Shown in pieces: positions 1 to 7,814 of a DNA stretch of 62,257 nucleotides (position 1 is the first letter of the stretch; every line of letters starts with the position of its first letter). The stretch spans positions 1 through 62,257 of the forward strand of contig JAISXU010000026.1 of the NCBI GenBank assembly GCA_031270395.1, in the 5' to 3' direction. A program made the translations under genes and the position numbers. The notes under the pieces were generated by a model. The model saw only the letters and a program-made list of their open reading frames with translations. It did not search any database and had not been told where the DNA came from. Source of the stretch: Oscillospiraceae bacterium (GTDB lineage Bacteria > Bacillota > Clostridia > Oscillospirales > Oscillospiraceae).

Positions 1-118
1 CCGAATTAATAGCGCGCAAATGTTTCGGTTGCCGCCATAGGCGGCGAGAAACATGCGCTTATGAGCGAGAAAAGTCCCGAGCGGCTTTGCCGTAAGGATT
101 AGACTTTTCGAGCGGAGT
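1..118 (+). repeat. Family A triple-hairpin repeat, copy A1 (left end cut by window)
   Basis: Sequence shared with copies at 23425-23670, 49771-49914, 53857-54191, 58330-58470 and 58471-58580. The visible part has a hairpin with the arms ATGTTTC and GAAACAT around GCCGCC/GGCGGC, then a hairpin AAAAGTC...GACTTTT enclosing GGC/GCC, and ends with TCGAGCGGA. The first hairpin of the family (a palindrome ending CCGAATTAAT) is truncated by the window start. The copy sits directly upstream of and co-directional with rplJ, where a leader or promoter would be expected. Confidence 0.85.
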
Positions 119-145
119 ACTATTACGATAGGAGGTGAAAAATAC

Positions 146-841
146 ATGCCGAATGAACAGACGCTAAACGCGAAAAAAGTCGTCGTGCAAGCGCTGACGG
201 AGAAGCTCAGAAGCGCCGCCGGAGTGCTCGTGGATTACTCGGGAACTTCCGTCGCGGAGGACACGGAGATGCGGGCGCGGATGCGCGCCGAAAATGTGGA
301 CTACGCCGTCGTCAAGAACACGCTGATGAGGTTCGCCATAAAAAACGTGGGTTACGACGAGCTTGATTCCGTGTTGAACGGCACTACATCGCTCGCTGTG
401 AGCGCTTCCGACGTAGTAGCGCCCGCGCGTCTCGTCAAGGAGTACGCGTCAAAATTTGAGAACCATTTCTTCATCAAGGGCGGCTTTATGGACGGGAAGG
501 TGCTGTCCGCAGACGAGGTGAACGCGCTGGCCGCCATTCCACCCCTGCCGATACTGAGAGCTCAACTGCTTGGCACGATGCTTGCGCCGATCTCGACGTT
601 CGCGGCGGTCATAAAGGCGATTGCGGAGAAGCGTGGCGACGGCGGGATTGCAGAGCCCGGGACAACAGAGGCGTCCGGCGGGGACGCGGTAGAGGCGCCC
701 GACGAGAATCCAATAGAGGCGTCCGGCGAAGACGCGGTAGAGGCGCCCTGCGGGGACGCGGCAGAGGCGTCCGGCGAGAACCCAATAGAGGCGTCCGGTG
801 GTGACCCAATAGAGGCGCCCGGCGAGGACGCCGAGGTCTGA
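146..841 (+). CDS. rplJ: 50S ribosomal protein L10 with a repetitive acidic C-terminal tail
   Basis: L10 anchors the L7/L12 dimers to the 23S rRNA stalk base of the large ribosomal subunit. Residues 1 to about 168 are a normal L10: N-terminal RNA-binding domain with the VVKNTL segment and the C-terminal helix (about residues 140-168) that binds L7/L12. The protein is 231 residues, whereas the family is usually 165-180. The excess is a low-complexity tail of seven octads (bases 668-835) with EAS or EAP at each start, rich in Glu, Asp, Gly, Ala and Pro. An AGGAGGTG ribosome binding site lies 8-9 nt before the ATG. rplL follows after 31 bp, so the two are surely co-transcribed. The identification is certain; the role of the tail is unknown. 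Confidence 0.97.
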   Translation: MPNEQTLNAKKVVVQALTEKLRSAAGVLVDYSGTSVAEDTEMRARMRAENVDYAVVKNTLMRFAIKNVGYDELDSVLNGTTSLAVSASDVVAPARLVKEYASKFENHFFIKGGFMDGKVLSADEVNALAAIPPLPILRAQLLGTMLAPISTFAAVIKAIAEKRGDGGIAEPGTTEASGGDAVEAPDENPIEASGEDAVEAPCGDAAEASGENPIEASGGDPIEAPGEDAEV

Positions 842-872
842 AATAAGTAATAAAACGGAGGTAAATAAAATA

Positions 873-1256
873 ATGGCAAGTGAAAAAATAGCCGCTCTGA
901 TCGAAGATGTCAAGGCATTGACAGTCATAGAGCTATCCAAGCTGGTACACGCGCTTGAAGATGAGTTCGGCGTATCGGCGGCGTCCATGGCGGCGCCCGC
1001 CGCAGCGGGGGCGGCCGCGGGCGCGGATGCGGCCGCGGAGGAGCAGACGGAATTCGACGTCGTAATGACGAGCTTCGGCGGCGAGAAAATCAAGGTGATC
1101 AAGGAAGTGCGGGCCATAACGGGGCTGGGACTGGCGGAGGCCAAGGCGCTTGTCGAGGGCGTTCCGGCGAAGATCAAGGAAGCGATAGGCAAGGACGAGG
1201 CGGCGGAAATCAAGGCGAAGCTCGATGCCGTCGGCGCCACCGTCGAAGTAAAGTAG
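873..1256 (+). CDS. rplL: 50S ribosomal protein L7/L12
   Basis: Stalk protein that recruits and stimulates translational GTPases. The 127-residue product has the N-terminal dimerisation domain (residues 1-35), an Ala/Gly-rich hinge (about 38-55) and the C-terminal factor-binding domain with the conserved segments KIKVIKEVR and [11 protein letters not shown]. Length is normal. A GGAGG site precedes the ATG. It is the second gene of the rplJL pair. In most Bacillota rpoB would follow within a few hundred bases; here a nucleotidyltransferase gene begins 28 bp downstream instead. Confidence 0.98.
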   Translation: MASEKIAALIEDVKALTVIELSKLVHALEDEFGVSAASMAAPAAAGAAAGADAAAEEQTEFDVVMTSFGGEKIKVIKEVRAITGLGLAEAKALVEGVPAKIKEAIGKDEAAEIKAKLDAVGATVEVK

Positions 1257-1284
1257 CCCGCCGCCCGGCAGTAGCGACAGACTG

Positions 1285-2409
1285 TTGACCGTGAAGCTCG
1301 CCGCCGTTATTCTTGCCGCGGGATATTCCTCCAGAATGACCGCATTCAAGCCGTTGCTGCCCGTGGGAGAGCGGAGCGCCGTCTCGCGCGCCGTAGACCT
1401 GGCGGAACGGGCGGGCGTCCGGCATGTGACGGTGGTGACAGGTTATCGCGGAGCGGAGGTCGAGGCGGAGCTCCGCCGCTGCGGGCATGATGTGCATATT
1501 GTGTATAACGCGCGCCATGACGAGGGGATGATGTCGTCCATACTCGCCGGCGCGCGTGCGCTTCCGCGCGACGCGGAAGCTTTTTTTCTGTTGCCCGTCG
1601 ATTGCTGTGCCGTCAGCGTCGATACGCTCGGACGGCTTATATCCGCGATTACCCCGGGCGAGAGCGCGGTCGTCCTCCCGCTGTACTGCGGCAGGGCGGG
1701 CCATCCCCCGCTGATTCCCACCTATTTGCTGGATGGGATAGAGGACTTTGACGGCGCAGGCGGGATGCGCGCGTATCTGGCGGGCTTTCGGCGTCTGGAA
1801 ATACACGTGAACGACCCGGGAGCGTCCGCGGATATGGATACTCCTGCGGATTACGCCCGTCTGCTGCGTATTCTCGGCCTTCCGACGTATCCTGACGAGA
1901 GAGAGTCGCTCGCGTTGCTGGAGAGCCGCGCGGCGGGCGGGGACGTCGTGCGACATTGCCGGGAGGTGGCGGAGCTCGCGTGCATACTGGCGGAGAGCGC
2001 AAACAGGTCGGGCGCCGGGGTTGATATAGGATTACTGCGATCCGCGGGATTGCTGCACGATATATGCCGCGGACAGCCGGAGCACGACAGGGCGGGGATG
2101 CTGCTGCTCCTCTCGCTCGGATACCCCGACGCGGCCGTCGTCACGGGGGGGCACATGGATTTGCCGCCGGATAATGACGCGATAGACGAGACGTCGCTCG
2201 TCTACCTGGCGGACAAGCTGTGCCGCCGTGACGGGATAGTTTCGCTGGAAGCGTCGCTCGCGGACGTAAAGCGGCGGTTTGGCAGCGATAACGCGGCTGC
2301 AGCCGGCGCGCGCGCGCATACTGCGCGCGATGGAAATAGCGCGCGCGCTCAAAGAGCGATACGCTACGGACACGGAGCTTTTACGCTCCCGTTTCACCGG
2401 CGCAATTGA
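1285..2409 (+). CDS. MobA/MocA-like nucleotidyltransferase fused to an HD domain, probably frameshifted near its end
   Basis: Residues 1-190 are an NTP_transf_3 domain: LAAVILAAGYSSRM at the N-terminus is the nucleotide-binding loop of MobA/MocA-type enzymes, which attach a nucleotide to molybdopterin. Residues about 215-340 form an HD domain, with HCREVAELA and the metal-binding LLHDICRG. The reading frame given (TTG start at 1285; GTG at 1291 is an alternative) ends in a low-quality tail after residue 340. In the next frame, from about 2318 to the stop at 2432-2434, lies a normal-looking helix (ILRAMEIARALKERY) that fits the end of an HD domain. The switch point is a GC dinucleotide run at about 2306-2317, so the intact gene probably ended at 2434. 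Substrate is not determined; no molybdenum enzyme is in the window. Confidence 0.8.
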   Translation: MTVKLAAVILAAGYSSRMTAFKPLLPVGERSAVSRAVDLAERAGVRHVTVVTGYRGAEVEAELRRCGHDVHIVYNARHDEGMMSSILAGARALPRDAEAFFLLPVDCCAVSVDTLGRLISAITPGESAVVLPLYCGRAGHPPLIPTYLLDGIEDFDGAGGMRAYLAGFRRLEIHVNDPGASADMDTPADYARLLRILGLPTYPDERESLALLESRAAGGDVVRHCREVAELACILAESANRSGAGVDIGLLRSAGLLHDICRGQPEHDRAGMLLLLSLGYPDAAVVTGGHMDLPPDNDAIDETSLVYLADKLCRRDGIVSLEASLADVKRRFGSDNAAAAGARAHTARDGNSARAQRAIRYGHGAFTLPFHRRN

Positions 2410-2582
2410 GACGACGAAATCGCGGCGGGAATGACGTAAAGCGGCCACACCTGAAAACAGCAAACAAAATGCGCCTTGATTGGCCAAAAAAGCGTTTCAA
2501 AGCACACTCCATATTTGCCGGGCTGTTTCATCACACAACCCGCCACAGTGAATTCATTTTTGGGCGGCCCGCCGCCGCCGCG

Positions 2583-3038
2583 TCATGCCTGTTTGGATAA
2601 CTTGTCCGTAAGCACATCAGTCAGCGCGCCGTCGAGCAGCATTATGAGCTCAAGAAGGCTTCTGAACTGAGATTCGGCGTTGCCCTCAATCCACACAAGA
2701 CCACCCTGCCAGCTCGAATTCTGTCGAAACATGATATTCAGCTTGAACGAGGCGAGCGGACGGCCCGTCACGTCGGCCACGGGCGCCGCCTTTCTGGTTA
2801 TTGCGAGCTTTGCCCCCTCCGTCGTCGCGAAGCTGCGCGTTCTGGTGCTCTCAAGTGGGAAATTGATCGCGTCCTGCAATTCGTCAACAAGCAAAATTAG
2901 TTGGATGGCGTTGTCGAAGACGACAGGCTGCTCAAAATACGGGTTTGTTATTGCGCCTCGAAGTACCTTATCCTCATAGGAATAAACGGATATTACGCTG
3001 GTCTTCATCTCATACGGCACGAATTTTACTGAAGTCAT
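2583..3038 (-). CDS. Conserved clostridial protein of unknown function
   Basis: A 151-residue soluble protein without signal peptide or membrane segment. The pattern NFPLESTRTRSF (about residues 59-70), a strand with RQNSSWQG, and FRSLLELIMLLDGAL near the end resemble a small uncharacterised family I associate with many Clostridia; that family has no function I can name. ATG start at 3038, with AAGGTGGTGA about 12 nt upstream. It stands alone on the minus strand, convergent with the MobA-HD gene, followed by no obvious partner. Confidence 0.7.
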   Translation of the reverse strand: MTSVKFVPYEMKTSVISVYSYEDKVLRGAITNPYFEQPVVFDNAIQLILLVDELQDAINFPLESTRTRSFATTEGAKLAITRKAAPVADVTGRPLASFKLNIMFRQNSSWQGGLVWIEGNAESQFRSLLELIMLLDGALTDVLTDKLSKQA

Positions 3039-3175
3039 TGTTAAAATAAGTCACCACCTTCCGACGGCTACGCCGATATTTCTTCGATATTTCGCCAATA
3101 TTTCTCCAGATATGGTCTAGTGTAACACACATCCGACGAAAAGTAGTTACAATTTGGTAACAAAATATCGTGCGT

Positions 3176-3325
3176 AGGGGAGGACGCATCGCAGCGAGCG
3201 AGCGTTCGCGTTACCCAAAACGCAACCCGGCGAAGCGGTTGCGTTTTGGAGAGGACGAGCGACGGAGCGGGCTCGCTTTCGGCTTCAGCCGGAAGCGAGC
3301 TTAGCGAAGTCCGCGAGGACGAAGC
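3176..3325 (+). repeat. Module B GC-rich repeat, stand-alone copy
   Basis: Contains AAAACGCAACC...GGTTGCGTTTT (a hairpin), GAGAGGACGAGCGACGGAGCG and GAGCTTAGCGAAGTCCG. The same blocks occur inside family A copies A2 (23425-23670) and A4 (53857-54191) and again at 41985-42300. The repeat runs into the last codons of the minus-strand gene that ends at 3285, so the C-terminus of that protein is encoded by repeat sequence. Confidence 0.75.
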
Positions 3326-3920
3326 GGATCACGCGCGGCAGCAGCAGAGTGTCGATCAATGCGGACGCCGCCAGAGCCGGAACGCACACCGCACACCGCG
3401 AGAAAAAACGCGCGCCATACGGCGACTGTCCGCGCGCGCCGCCGCGGGCGACCGTCCGCAGCAGCGCCAATGAAGACGAGAACGACTGCGCGGAGAGAAC
3501 GAAAAAGCACGGGATCGTTATTGTGACGCAGGTGGCGAACATGGCGAGCGTCAGCGGAACGCCGTCCACACCGTATATGCGCGTGAGCGCGGATACGGTA
3601 AAGCAGAGGAAGAAGCCGCGCACCGCCGCAAGTACGGGTATGCAGGCGACGCCTACGACGCAAAACCCGAAAAATACAGCCGCGATATGATATTTGCACG
3701 CGGACAGCAGCCTCGAAAAATATACGGCCGCCGAAACCGCGCCGATTTCGTCCGTCAAGCTCAACCCGGACAGATATTCCACCAGACTTTCATGCGTAAG
3801 CGCGCCCGCCGCCGACGCTCCCATGAAGCAGCCGCACACAAAAAGCGACGCGCACAGCGCTATTCCCGAATACTTGCCGTACACAGCGCCGGAAACCGCC
3901 GGCGCGCCGCGCTTCTTCAA
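3285..3920 (-). CDS. SpoIIM-like integral membrane protein
   Basis: About 211 residues with five hydrophobic segments (roughly residues 17-45, 70-95, 95-125, 130-155, 175-200). The arrangement and the segment PVLAAVRGFFLCFTVSAL resemble stage II sporulation protein M (DUF95), part of the SpoIID-SpoIIM-SpoIIP peptidoglycan-remodelling complex that drives engulfment. The TTG at 3920 is preferred because GAGGGGTG lies 6-7 nt upstream; the GTG at 3929 would abut that site. The last ten codons overlap a module B repeat. It lies downstream of addA after 120 bp. SpoIIM assignment is probable; a general DUF95 protein is the alternative. Confidence 0.65.
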   Translation of the reverse strand: MKKRGAPAVSGAVYGKYSGIALCASLFVCGCFMGASAAGALTHESLVEYLSGLSLTDEIGAVSAAVYFSRLLSACKYHIAAVFFGFCVVGVACIPVLAAVRGFFLCFTVSALTRIYGVDGVPLTLAMFATCVTITIPCFFVLSAQSFSSSLALLRTVARGGARGQSPYGARFFSRCAVCVPALAASALIDTLLLPRVIRFVLADFAKLASG

Positions 3921-4051
3921 ACATATCACCCCTCAGTATTAAGGCGGCGGCGTACAGCGCCTCCGTCTTAATACTATATGGGACAAGTTGTGAAATAATG
4001 ACTGCGCCCGGCGGTTTCACCGGACGGACTTCCATCGCCCGGCGCGGCGCT

Positions 4052-7000
4052 TCACGCCTCAATCTCCCAAAAACGCCCGAGCGCGAAGAAGTATATGAGC
4101 TTGCGCGAGACGGGCAGGCCTGTCACGCGCGTGAGCGCCGCGGCGTAGTGCCCAAGCTGCCGCGAGTAGCGCTCCGCCGCCGCCCCCGCCGTCTCCTCCG
4201 TCACGCGGTCGGTCTTGAAGTCTACTACGGTTATCTCCCCGTTCTTCACATACGCGCAGTCCACTATGCCCTGAAACAGTATCTCCCCGTCTCCGCCCGG
4301 GAAAAATTCCGGCGCCGGAGTCAGCAGCGAGAACTTGAATTCCCTGAAAACCCTGTCCGCGGCCCGGAGCTCCGCGCCTGTCGCGGAGGTGAAAAACGCG
4401 GAAATGGCGAGTACATCCGCGGCCGCCCCCTGCTCCGCAGTTATGAGACGCGCGTCTATGAGCCTGTCTATCTCGGCTTTTACGCCCTCGGGGCCGGAGC
4501 ATTTTCCGTAATCGGCGTGCTGCATAATGAGGTGTACGGCGGTGCCGCGCTCCGCGCCGGTCAAGCCGCCCTCACCGCTCCGTATTTCGGGCAGGATAAA
4601 GTCCGCCCTGCGCTCCCTGATGTACATCTGCGCATCCCGGGCGGCCTCCCCGTCCGACGCCCTGCCCTTGAGCTCCGTGACCGTCAGCTTTGACGGGAGC
4701 TCCTCGGAAGCCCGCCACGGGTAGACAAACGCAAAGCGCCGCCCCAACTCCTCTATACTTCCGTCGAGCGCCGCCGCGCCGACGCCCGCCTCCGTGCCCG
4801 CCCGTGCGTCGGGCGGCGCGCCGGACGGTAACATGTCCGGGCCCGGCGCGTCGTACAGACGCATGTCCCACGCGTCCGGAGGAAGCGGGAGCGAGCCCGC
4901 CCCGTCCACGAGCCGCGCCGCCTCCGGACGCGTCAGCGCGGCGAGCAGTATCCAATCCGACACGCCCGGCGAATCCATGAGCGTCTGTGCGTGTACCGGG
5001 CGCGACGCGTATCGCGACAGCTTCTCCAGATACCGTCCCGCCTGTCTCTGCGTACTGACGATAACGAGTTTCTCCCGCGCGCGCGTCATGGCGACGTACA
5101 ATACCCGCAATTCCTCCGACATCATCTCCGACGTTAGCGCGCTCCCTATCGCGGCACGCGCGAGCGTCTGGTACTCGATGCGCCGCGCCGCGTCGCGCCG
5201 TTTGACGCCGATGCCGAGGCGGGAATGTACCATCGCCGGCGCTCTCGCGCTCTCCCTGTTGAACTTTTTCGCGGTGTCGGCGAGAAACACGACGGGAAAC
5301 TCAAGCCCCTTTGACTTGTGTACGCTCATAACGCGCACCGCGCCGCCAACCGCCGTCGCCTCGCGTCTCTCCCCCGGCTCCCTCCCGCTCTCGGCGAGCC
5401 GGCGCATATACGAGACGAAACCGAACAGCCCCTTGTACCCGTTCGCCTCGAATTTGCGCGCGTATTCTGCCAGCAGCATGAGATTATCGCGTCTGCGCGC
5501 GCCCCCGCGCAGAGCCGCCATTCTGGCCGGAAGCCCCGTCACATTGTACACATGAAAAATAAATCTGTCGGCGGGCATGTCGGGCGCCGCCGCGCGCAAT
5601 GCGTCAAGCTCCGCCGTGAACGCGCCGCATTTTTCGTCCGTCAGCGCCGCCGCCCTGAGCGCCGAATAGAAGTCGCCCTCCGGCGCGGCGGCGCGTATCC
5701 GCGCAAGCTCGTCGGCGGTAAAGCCGTATGAGGGACTGCGCAGCGCGGATATCAGCGGTATATCCTGCATGGGGTTGTCTATGACGTGCAGTAGCGACAT
5801 CGCGATCTTTATTTCCAATGTATCAAAGAAGCCCTCGCCGCCCGGCAGCTCCGCGGGTATGCCGTGTCTCTCCAGCGCCCTGTAATAGTAGACCGCCTTG
5901 TTTCGGACGGATCTGAGCAGAATCGCGAAGTCCGCGCAGTCCGCCGCGCGCAGTCCGCCGTACCCGTCCGGGATGAACGGCGCCGCGCGCATGAGCTCCC
6001 CGATCCTGCGGGCGACGTGCTCCGCCTCCGCTTCGACGGCTTTGAGACTCTCGGACGCGTCCTCGGGCGCGGAGGCGGCGTCCATATCCAGAATGTCAAG
6101 CTCTACGGGCGGCTCCACGGCGGCGGTGTCCTCCGCGCGTCCGGCGCGCAGAAATTCCCTCTCCGTATATGCCATGCCGCCGAACTCCTCGGACATTATA
6201 TTTTCAAACACATAGTTTACGGCGTCCAGTATGCCCGCCCGCGACCTGAAATTTTCCGCCAGCACTACGCGTCTTCCGCCGTCCGGCGCCGACTCGGGCT
6301 CCGCGTACTCCCTGTATTTTTTCAGAAATATCGTGGGATCGGCCAGCCGGAAACCGTATATCGACTGTCGCACATCCCCGACCATAAATACGTTGCGCCC
6401 GTCGCGCGACACGGCGCGAAAAATGAGCTCCTGCACGGCGTTGACGTCCTGATATTCGTCTATCAGTATCTCGCGGAAGCGGTCACGCGCCGCGAGCGCT
6501 ATCGCCGTGGGATGTCCCGTGCCCGCGTCAACGAGCAACTCGCAGGCCATGTGCTCCTGATCCGAGAAATCTATCAGCCCGCGCTCGCGCTTGCGCGCCG
6601 CGTACGCGGCGTCGAAGTCCAGCGTCAGCCGCAGAAGCTCCGATATGACGGGCGCGATCGCGCGCATATCGTCGAGCAGCTCCGCCGAGCCGTACTCAAA
6701 CATCCCGGCGACCTTCTTCATGCCCTTGGCGCACCTCGTCCGCGCCTCCTTGAGGTCGTCATAACCGGATACGCGCGCTTGCGGGAACTCTACGCGCGCG
6801 AGCGCGCGAGCCGCGTCCCAGCCGTGATCCAGCGCCGCCAGAAAGCTCTCTAGCCCGCCGACGGTCACGGCGACGCTCCTGCCATACGCCTTTTGGAAGT
6901 CCGGGTATAACTCCGCCTCGTCCGCCAGCCTGCGCATCACAGCAAGCCAGTGCAGCGCCGCGCGCCGCGCGTCGCGCATTACCACCTCTCCCCAGACCGT

Positions 7001-7672
7001 CCGCGCCGCGTCGGAAACGCCCTCCAGTTCTAGCTCTTCCAGCCTGTCGGACACCCATTTGCGGGGATACGGGTGGCTCAGAAGCCGCGTGTGAACGTCG
7101 GTCACGATGTCCCTCAGCCTCCTGTCGCCGCGGCCTGTGAAGAACATGTCGGCGAGCAGCGCGAAGCCCCCGGCGTCCGCGGACGCCGGAGCGCCGCCGG
7201 CGTACATGGCGTCGCAGCGGGCGTCGAACACCGCGTCGAGCGCTTGCGCTTTGAGAAGCGCGCACTCGTTTTCGTCGGCGACGCGGAAATCGGGCGGCAG
7301 CTCCAGCCTGTGCGCGTTTTCCCTCAAAAGCTCCGCGCAGAAGCCGTGTATCGTGCCTATCTGCGCGCGGTGGCACAGCACCGCCTGACGCCCCAGCCTC
7401 GCGTTTCCGGGGTCCTCAGCCCGCCGGCGCGCGAGCTCGCCCAGTATTCTGCCGCGCAGCTCGCCCGCCGCCGCGCGCGTATACGTTATGACGAGGAAGT
7501 CGTCTATATCGGCGTCCCCGTCCGGCTCTGCGACGTATCCCAGCAGCCGCTCCACGAGCACCCGCGTCTTTCCGGAGCCTGCGGACGCCGACACCAGCAG
7601 CGCGCCGCCGCGCAGCCCGGACGCCTCCGCCTGCTCGCGCGTCGGCTCAAACGCGCGCCGCTCCTCACTCAT
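4052..7672 (-). CDS. addA: ATP-dependent helicase/nuclease subunit A (AddA)
   Basis: UvrD/Rep-family helicase with a C-terminal nuclease; with AddB it resects double-strand breaks for recombination. The order of motifs is complete: Walker A SAGSGKT near residue 30, TYTRAAAGELRGRI, Walker B LIDEYQD near 402, VGDVRQSIYGFR, MSVHKSKGLEFPVVF, VAMTRAREKL, and the RecB-type nuclease with GTAVH and VDFKTD near 1149. About 1206 residues, normal for the family. The ATG at 7672 lies 4 nt after a family D hairpin; an in-frame ATG inside the hairpin (7684) would add four residues. addB ends 137 bp upstream and the gap is filled by the repeat. Confidence 0.96.
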   Translation of the reverse strand: MSEERRAFEPTREQAEASGLRGGALLVSASAGSGKTRVLVERLLGYVAEPDGDADIDDFLVITYTRAAAGELRGRILGELARRRAEDPGNARLGRQAVLCHRAQIGTIHGFCAELLRENAHRLELPPDFRVADENECALLKAQALDAVFDARCDAMYAGGAPASADAGGFALLADMFFTGRGDRRLRDIVTDVHTRLLSHPYPRKWVSDRLEELELEGVSDAARTVWGEVVMRDARRAALHWLAVMRRLADEAELYPDFQKAYGRSVAVTVGGLESFLAALDHGWDAARALARVEFPQARVSGYDDLKEARTRCAKGMKKVAGMFEYGSAELLDDMRAIAPVISELLRLTLDFDAAYAARKRERGLIDFSDQEHMACELLVDAGTGHPTAIALAARDRFREILIDEYQDVNAVQELIFRAVSRDGRNVFMVGDVRQSIYGFRLADPTIFLKKYREYAEPESAPDGGRRVVLAENFRSRAGILDAVNYVFENIMSEEFGGMAYTEREFLRAGRAEDTAAVEPPVELDILDMDAASAPEDASESLKAVEAEAEHVARRIGELMRAAPFIPDGYGGLRAADCADFAILLRSVRNKAVYYYRALERHGIPAELPGGEGFFDTLEIKIAMSLLHVIDNPMQDIPLISALRSPSYGFTADELARIRAAAPEGDFYSALRAAALTDEKCGAFTAELDALRAAAPDMPADRFIFHVYNVTGLPARMAALRGGARRRDNLMLLAEYARKFEANGYKGLFGFVSYMRRLAESGREPGERREATAVGGAVRVMSVHKSKGLEFPVVFLADTAKKFNRESARAPAMVHSRLGIGVKRRDAARRIEYQTLARAAIGSALTSEMMSEELRVLYVAMTRAREKLVIVSTQRQAGRYLEKLSRYASRPVHAQTLMDSPGVSDWILLAALTRPEAARLVDGAGSLPLPPDAWDMRLYDAPGPDMLPSGAPPDARAGTEAGVGAAALDGSIEELGRRFAFVYPWRASEELPSKLTVTELKGRASDGEAARDAQMYIRERRADFILPEIRSGEGGLTGAERGTAVHLIMQHADYGKCSGPEGVKAEIDRLIDARLITAEQGAAADVLAISAFFTSATGAELRAADRVFREFKFSLLTPAPEFFPGGDGEILFQGIVDCAYVKNGEITVVDFKTDRVTEETAGAAAERYSRQLGHYAAALTRVTGLPVSRKLIYFFALGRFWEIEA

Positions 7673-7676
7673 TCTT

Positions 7677-7814
7677 ATGACCATGCCTTTCGTCTCACTT
7701 CAGGCACAAAACGATCATGAAAAGGCATGGTCATAATGCGCCTGTTTTGCGGTTGCCCGTCCCGGCGAGCAAAACGCGATTTTAATGAAAAGGTTGAACT
7801 TGTTTCAACCTTTT
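7677..7814 (-). repeat. Family D intercistronic triple-hairpin element, copy D1 (addB-addA)
   Basis: Read on the minus strand, it starts at the addB stop codon with hairpin H1 (AAAAGGTTGAA/TTCAACCTTTT at 7788-7814), continues with H2 (GTTTTGC...GCAAAAC at 7744-7775) and ends with H3, a 14-bp perfect stem (ATGACCATGCCTTT at 7677-7690 and its complement at 7721-7734). The start codon of addA follows 4 nt later. H3 contains the only purine-rich site (AAAGG) near the addA start. Near-identical full copy at 55926-56061, partial copy at 28312-28369. Confidence 0.9.

Noticed and set aside
5864-6853. Open frame of 329 codons on the plus strand
   Set aside because: Antisense to addA; same biased composition as other shadow frames.
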